A DNA stretch of 9,535 bases, taken from positions 1 through 9,535 of the forward strand of contig JAVEEO010000415.1 in assembly GCA_030840415.1 (NCBI GenBank), given 5' to 3'. Below are positions 6,820-9,535 of the stretch, one piece after another. How positions within the stretch are numbered: the stretch's first letter is position 1; every line of letters begins with the position of its first letter. Below the pieces are notes generated by a model, which ran no database searches, had not been told where the DNA came from, and saw only the letters and a program-made list of their open reading frames with translations. The stretch is from Pseudonocardiales bacterium. GTDB lineage: Bacteria; Actinomycetota; Actinomycetes; Mycobacteriales; Jatrophihabitantaceae. Both the position numbers and the translations under genes were made by a program.

Positions 6820-6924
6820 ATGACCACTGACGCCGAACGGGTGAGGAAGTCCTGCGGTGCGACGGCGGCGGCCGGCCGCCAGCAGCCCGCTTTCGGCTGG
6901 AGGTCGATCCCGGCTCGACCGTGA
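6820..6924 (+). CDS. Possible 34-aa leader ORF coupled to the LysE-type exporter
   Basis: A short frame from ATG 6820 (begins MTTDAERVRKSCG) ends at TGA 6922-6924, overlapping the GTG start of the exporter in the arrangement GTGA. That is the same kind of 4-bp overlap used for translational coupling. The exporter GTG has no ribosome-binding site at normal distance (nearest GGAGG is 17 nt away), so coupling would explain how it is translated. The leader ATG itself also lacks a clear Shine-Dalgarno sequence and I do not recognise the peptide. Equally possible: a non-coding 5' region that happens to be open. The 155-bp stretch 6766-6920 contains nothing else convincing. Confidence 0.3.
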   Translation: MTTDAERVRKSCGATAAAGRQQPAFGWRSIPARP

Positions 6925-7541
6925 TCGCCGCGGTGCTGGCCGGGTTGGTGGCGGGATACTCGATCGCCCTTCCGGTCGGCCCGATGTCGACATACCTGAT
7001 CGCGCTGGCCGCCCGCAGCCCGGTACGGGTCGGCTCGGCGGCAGCGCTGGGGATCGCCACCGTGGACGGCGGCTACGCGCTGGCCGCCACGCTCGGCGGT
7101 ACGGCGGCCGGTCAGGCAATCCGCCCGGCGCTCGGCGTCCTGCACTGGGTGTCGGTCGCGGTGCTGGGCGGGGTGGCGGCCCGGGCATTCCGGTCCGGCC
7201 TTCGGGGGCCGGAGCCGGCGGCTTTGCCCGGTGCGCGGCCGGAGCTCAGCCCGCCCCGAGCATTCGCCCTGCTGGCCGGACTGACCGCGGTCAATCCCAG
7301 CACCCTGATCTACTTCGTGGCGCTGGTGGTGGGGCTGCGGGCCGGCACCGCACCCGGCGCGCCGTCCCAGGCGGCGTTCGTGGTGGCCGCCTTCGCTGCC
7401 TCGGCCAGCTGGCAACTGGTGCTGGCCTGCGGCGGCGCGCTGCTGGGCCGGCTGCTCACCGGCGACCGAGGCCGGCGCTGCACGGCACTCGGCTCCGGCC
7501 TGCTGATCGGCCTGCTCGCCCTGCGGCTGGCGATCGACTGA
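6921..7541 (+). CDS. LysE/RhtB-family amino-acid (or metabolite) exporter
   Basis: 206 aa, very hydrophobic, with about six predicted membrane helices (roughly 1-18, 36-62, 69-90, 113-139, 151-177 and 187-205), the typical size and layout of LysE/RhtB/CadD transporters. The N-terminal signature appears as GYSIALPVGPMSTYL (12-26; the PGP-like motif is PVGP). The second-half NP motif is GLTAVNPSTLIYF (120-132; N125, P126). Helices are Ala/Gly/Leu rich. GTG 6921 is the only usable start: the frame closes at TGA 6828 and has no ATG, GTG or TTG between. No LysG/ArgP-type regulator is adjacent. The substrate is unknown. It may be translated by coupling to the small upstream ORF. Confidence 0.85.
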   Translation: MIAAVLAGLVAGYSIALPVGPMSTYLIALAARSPVRVGSAAALGIATVDGGYALAATLGGTAAGQAIRPALGVLHWVSVAVLGGVAARAFRSGLRGPEPAALPGARPELSPPRAFALLAGLTAVNPSTLIYFVALVVGLRAGTAPGAPSQAAFVVAAFAASASWQLVLACGGALLGRLLTGDRGRRCTALGSGLLIGLLALRLAID

Positions 7542-7583
7542 CCACGCCGGCTGCATCGCCTGCCAGAATCGGCCCTCAGTCAC

Positions 7584-7590
7584 AAAGGAG
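7584..7590 (+). promoter_or_regulatory. Strong Shine-Dalgarno of the nitroreductase-family gene
   Basis: AAAGGAG sits 6 bases before ATG 7597, close to ideal in sequence and spacing and the best ribosome-binding site in the window. It fixes the start of the next gene. CAGAAT at 7564-7569 could be its -10 box, giving a roughly 20-base leader, but no -35 is clear. Confidence 0.7.
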
Positions 7591-7596
7591 ACCCCG

Positions 7597-8001
7597 ATGG
7601 ACGTCAAGGAAACCAACCGCCGGGTGATCGAGCAGTTCCGGGCCGGCGGCCCGATCGAGGGAATGCACCGCGACAGGTTGCTGCTGCTGACCACCACCGG
7701 TGCCCGGACCGGCCGGCAGCACACCACGCCGATGATGTTCCACCCGAACGGCGACCGGCTGCTGGTGATCGCCTCGAACATCGGGGCGCCCCGGCACCCG
7801 GACTGGTACCTGAACCTGGCCGCGAACCCGCGGGTCGCGATCGAGGTCGGCAGCGAGCGCTACGACGCGGTGGCCAGCACCGCCGAGGGCGCCGAGCGGG
7901 ACCGGCTGTGGAGCATGCTGACCCAGCTCTACCCGTTCTTCGCCGAGCACCAGGCCGGTACCGACCGCGAGATCCCGGTGGTGATCCTCACCCGAGCCTG
8001 A
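7597..8001 (+). CDS. Deazaflavin (F420)-dependent nitroreductase-family protein
   Basis: 134 aa, the split beta-barrel fold of the Ddn/FDOR-A group common in actinomycetes, which uses reduced cofactor F420 to reduce quinones, nitro compounds or other acceptors. Family landmarks: LLLLTTTGARTGRQHTTPM (28-46), where the TGxRTG..TP loop binds the F420 tail, GDRLLVIASNIGAPRHPDWY (52-71), NLAANPRVAIEVG (73-85), and the C-terminal REIPVVILTR (124-133). The N-terminus is short and lacks a lipobox or membrane anchor, so it is cytosolic. The start is firmly set by AAAGGAG upstream. Genuine F420 use implies that the host makes F420. The physiological substrate cannot be deduced; some family members act on menaquinone or are coincidentally prodrug activators. 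Confidence 0.92.
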   Translation: MDVKETNRRVIEQFRAGGPIEGMHRDRLLLLTTTGARTGRQHTTPMMFHPNGDRLLVIASNIGAPRHPDWYLNLAANPRVAIEVGSERYDAVASTAEGAERDRLWSMLTQLYPFFAEHQAGTDREIPVVILTRA

Positions 8002-8050
8002 GCAAGCACTCGCCGGCCGCCAACATCCGCCGTCGTCCGTTCCGTTGTGA

Positions 8051-8062
8051 GATTCTTGCACG
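8051..8062 (+). promoter_or_regulatory. Possible leaderless -10 for the TIR-NB-ARC gene
   Basis: GATTCT (8051-8056) lies at positions -12 to -7 relative to GTG 8063, the exact spacing of a leaderless actinobacterial promoter, and the bases just before the GTG contain no Shine-Dalgarno sequence. The first base departs from TANNNT and no -35 is visible at 17 nt (CGCCGT). It is the only support for how this gene could start within a 61-bp spacer. The rest of the spacer (8002-8050) shows nothing recognisable, in particular no clear terminator. Confidence 0.25.
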
Positions 8063-9535
8063 GTGACGAAGGCCTCAGATCCCGACGCGTGGGACTTCTT
8101 CGTCTCCTACACCCAGGCGGACCGGGCATGGGCCGAATGGATGGCCTGGCAGTTGGAGGAAGCCGGGTACCGCGTACTCATCCAGGCCTGGGACTTCGTC
8201 GGCGGCAGCAACTGGATTCACAACATGCAGGAGGGCGTCACTCTGGCCGAGCGAACCTTAGCGGTGCTATCCGACGCCTATCTGACGTCGGTGTACGGCG
8301 GAGCCGAGTGGCAAGCCGCCTGGGCGGCCGACCCGACGGGCAGGCAGCGGAAGCTCCTGACGGTCCGGGTCACTGAATGTGCGCGGCCAGGACTGCTGGG
8401 AGGCCTGGTCGGTGCGGACCTCTTCGGAACAACGGAGGCAACCGCTCGACAACGGTTGCAGCACTTCATCCACGGTGCGATGGCAGGCCGCACAAAGCCA
8501 TCTTCACCCCCTCCGTTTCCACCCACGTTGCGGGCTATTCCACAGCAGGCACCATTTCCGGGCGCTATAGCACGCATCTGGAACGTCCCGCCCCGCAATC
8601 CCAACTTCACCGGCCGGGCCGAGGCGCTGGCCGACTTGGCACGCACGCTCGCCGGAGAATCGACGGTCACGGTCAGTGCGGTGCACGGCATGGGGGGCGT
8701 GGGCAAAACCCAGCTGGTGAATGAGTACGCCCACACCAACGCCACCCGGTACGAGGTGGTGTGGTGGATCGCGGCGGAAACGACGGAGACGATCCCGGAC
8801 CAGTTCGCCGCCCTCGCGACGCGGCTGGGCTTGGAGCCCGATGGAGACTCAGACTCAATCCGGATGGCCTTGCACGAAAGGTTGCGCCAGGTCCACGGCT
8901 GGTTGCTCCTGTTCGACAACGCCAACGGCGTTGCGGACGTGCGGCAATGGATTCCCAGCTCACCGCAGCCAGCCGGTATACCCGGACACGTGGTGGTCAC
9001 GACGCGGCGCGGGGGATGGAAGAGCCTCGGCTCGGTACTCGACCTTGACGTGCTCGAATCCGAGGCGGCTGTCGCGTTGATCCGAGCTCGAGTGCCTAGC
9101 ATTGACGCTGAGATCGCCGCCGGTATCGCCGAATTTCTGGGCAGGCTGCCTCTGGCACTGGAGCAGGCAGCGGCCTACTTGGACACGACGAGTATGCCGG
9201 CTTCGCAGTATCTGGACCTACTACGGACCCGAACCGAGGAGCTGCTCAGTCGAGGCCTGGTCGCCGACCGGGCGGATACAGTTGCCACCCTGTGGGACCT
9301 CAGCTTGGATCAGATCGTCCCGGACTCTCCGGCCTCAGTGCAGTTGCTCGACTTGTGTGCCTACCTCGCCCCAGAGACAATTCCACTCGATCTGTTCACC
9401 AACCATCCGGACCTACTGCCGAGTCCCCTGTCCCAAGCAGCGACCGACCCCGTTAAGTTCGCTGATGTCCTGGCCATACTGGTGGATTTCTCCTTAGCAA
9501 CGAGGACGACAGACGCAGTTCTGGTGCACCGCCTC
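8063..9535 (+). CDS. TIR-NB-ARC (NLR-like STAND) protein, C-terminus beyond window
   Basis: The frame is open for 491 codons from GTG 8063, the only usable start after the in-frame TGA at 8048, to the window edge. TIR domain (about 10-135): DFFVSYTQAD (11-20), IQAWDFVGGSNW (40-51) and VLSDAYLTSVYGGAEW (68-83), where E82 is placed like the catalytic glutamate of NAD-cleaving TIRs. A Pro-rich linker (145-167) leads to the NB-ARC entry WNVPPRNPNFTGR (173-185). P-loop GMGGVGKT (209-216), Walker B WLLLFDNA (280-287), sensor HVVVTTRR (309-316), GLPL-type GRLPLAL (360-366), winged-helix start TLWDLSLDQI (409-418), and an MHD-like VHRL at the very end (488-491). TPR repeats probably follow outside. 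Expected role: a ligand-gated ATPase switch driving TIR oligomerisation, as in antiphage NLR-like proteins. The NB-ARC entry also resembles FxSxx-COOH-system TPR proteins. Codon usage differs from neighbours (two TTA, several ATA and CTA). Confidence 0.9.
   Translation, partial: MTKASDPDAWDFFVSYTQADRAWAEWMAWQLEEAGYRVLIQAWDFVGGSNWIHNMQEGVTLAERTLAVLSDAYLTSVYGGAEWQAAWAADPTGRQRKLLTVRVTECARPGLLGGLVGADLFGTTEATARQRLQHFIHGAMAGRTKPSSPPPFPPTLRAIPQQAPFPGAIARIWNVPPRNPNFTGRAEALADLARTLAGESTVTVSAVHGMGGVGKTQLVNEYAHTNATRYEVVWWIAAETTETIPDQFAALATRLGLEPDGDSDSIRMALHERLRQVHGWLLLFDNANGVADVRQWIPSSPQPAGIPGHVVVTTRRGGWKSLGSVLDLDVLESEAAVALIRARVPSIDAEIAAGIAEFLGRLPLALEQAAAYLDTTSMPASQYLDLLRTRTEELLSRGLVADRADTVATLWDLSLDQIVPDSPASVQLLDLCAYLAPETIPLDLFTNHPDLLPSPLSQAATDPVKFADVLAILVDFSLATRTTDAVLVHRL

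Noticed and set aside
6831..6920. N-terminal extension of the LysE-type exporter in its own frame
   Set aside because: The frame is open back to a TGA at 6828 but contains no ATG, GTG or TTG, and the added residues are charged and unlike the family.
8278..9102. 274-codon minus-strand open frame inside the TIR-NB-ARC region
   Set aside because: The opposite plus frame is unbroken and carries TIR and NB-ARC motifs in the correct order; the minus frame gives a Ser/Arg/Pro-rich protein with no recognisable domain.
8721..9497. Separate short plus-strand frames near the right end, as if the region held several small genes
   Set aside because: They are out-of-frame shadows of the single long frame that starts at 8063 and never closes before the window edge.

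Overview
The window looks like chromosomal DNA of a high-GC actinomycete. GC is very high, the third codon position is almost always G or C, GTG starts are common, and there is a likely F420-dependent oxidoreductase of a type typical of actinomycetes. The species cannot be read from the sequence. No rRNA, tRNA, insertion sequence, integrase or CRISPR array was seen.

Left part (36-4019, minus strand). Five genes read right to left: an orphan ABC ATP-binding protein, an enoyl-CoA hydratase (crotonase), a class I SAM methyltransferase, a HAD phosphatase and a left-handed beta-helix (hexapeptide) acyltransferase. From the hydratase onward the junctions are 2 bp, a 4-bp ATGA overlap and about 5 bp, so these four are almost certainly one operon. 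Its own leaderless-type promoter and a 14-bp perfect palindrome lie in the 48-bp gap after the ABC gene. The order ABC / crotonase / methyltransferase resembles, from memory, the Rv3041c-echA17-Rv3038c neighbourhood of Mycobacterium tuberculosis, where a hexapeptide transferase (Rv3034c) is also nearby.

Middle part (4075-8001, plus strand). glgX, a glycogen debranching enzyme, is divergent from the ABC gene. It is followed by three separately spaced small genes: a PhnB-like VOC protein, a LysE-family exporter preceded by a possible 34-codon leader ORF, and a deazaflavin-dependent nitroreductase-family protein with a strong ribosome-binding site. These look like ordinary housekeeping or peripheral metabolism genes.

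Right part (8063 to the window end, plus strand). One reading frame stays open for 491 codons and runs off the edge. It encodes an N-terminal TIR domain followed by an NB-ARC STAND ATPase, cut just at an MHD-like motif, so the C-terminal sensor (probably TPR repeats) lies outside. This is a bacterial NLR-like protein. Its codon usage is visibly poorer in G/C-ending codons than its neighbours, including the only two in-frame TTA codons found by eye, which suggests an accessory and possibly transferred gene. It is the best candidate for an under-described system here: either a TIR-NADase antiphage protein or the TPR component of an FxSxx-COOH (radical SAM peptide) locus.
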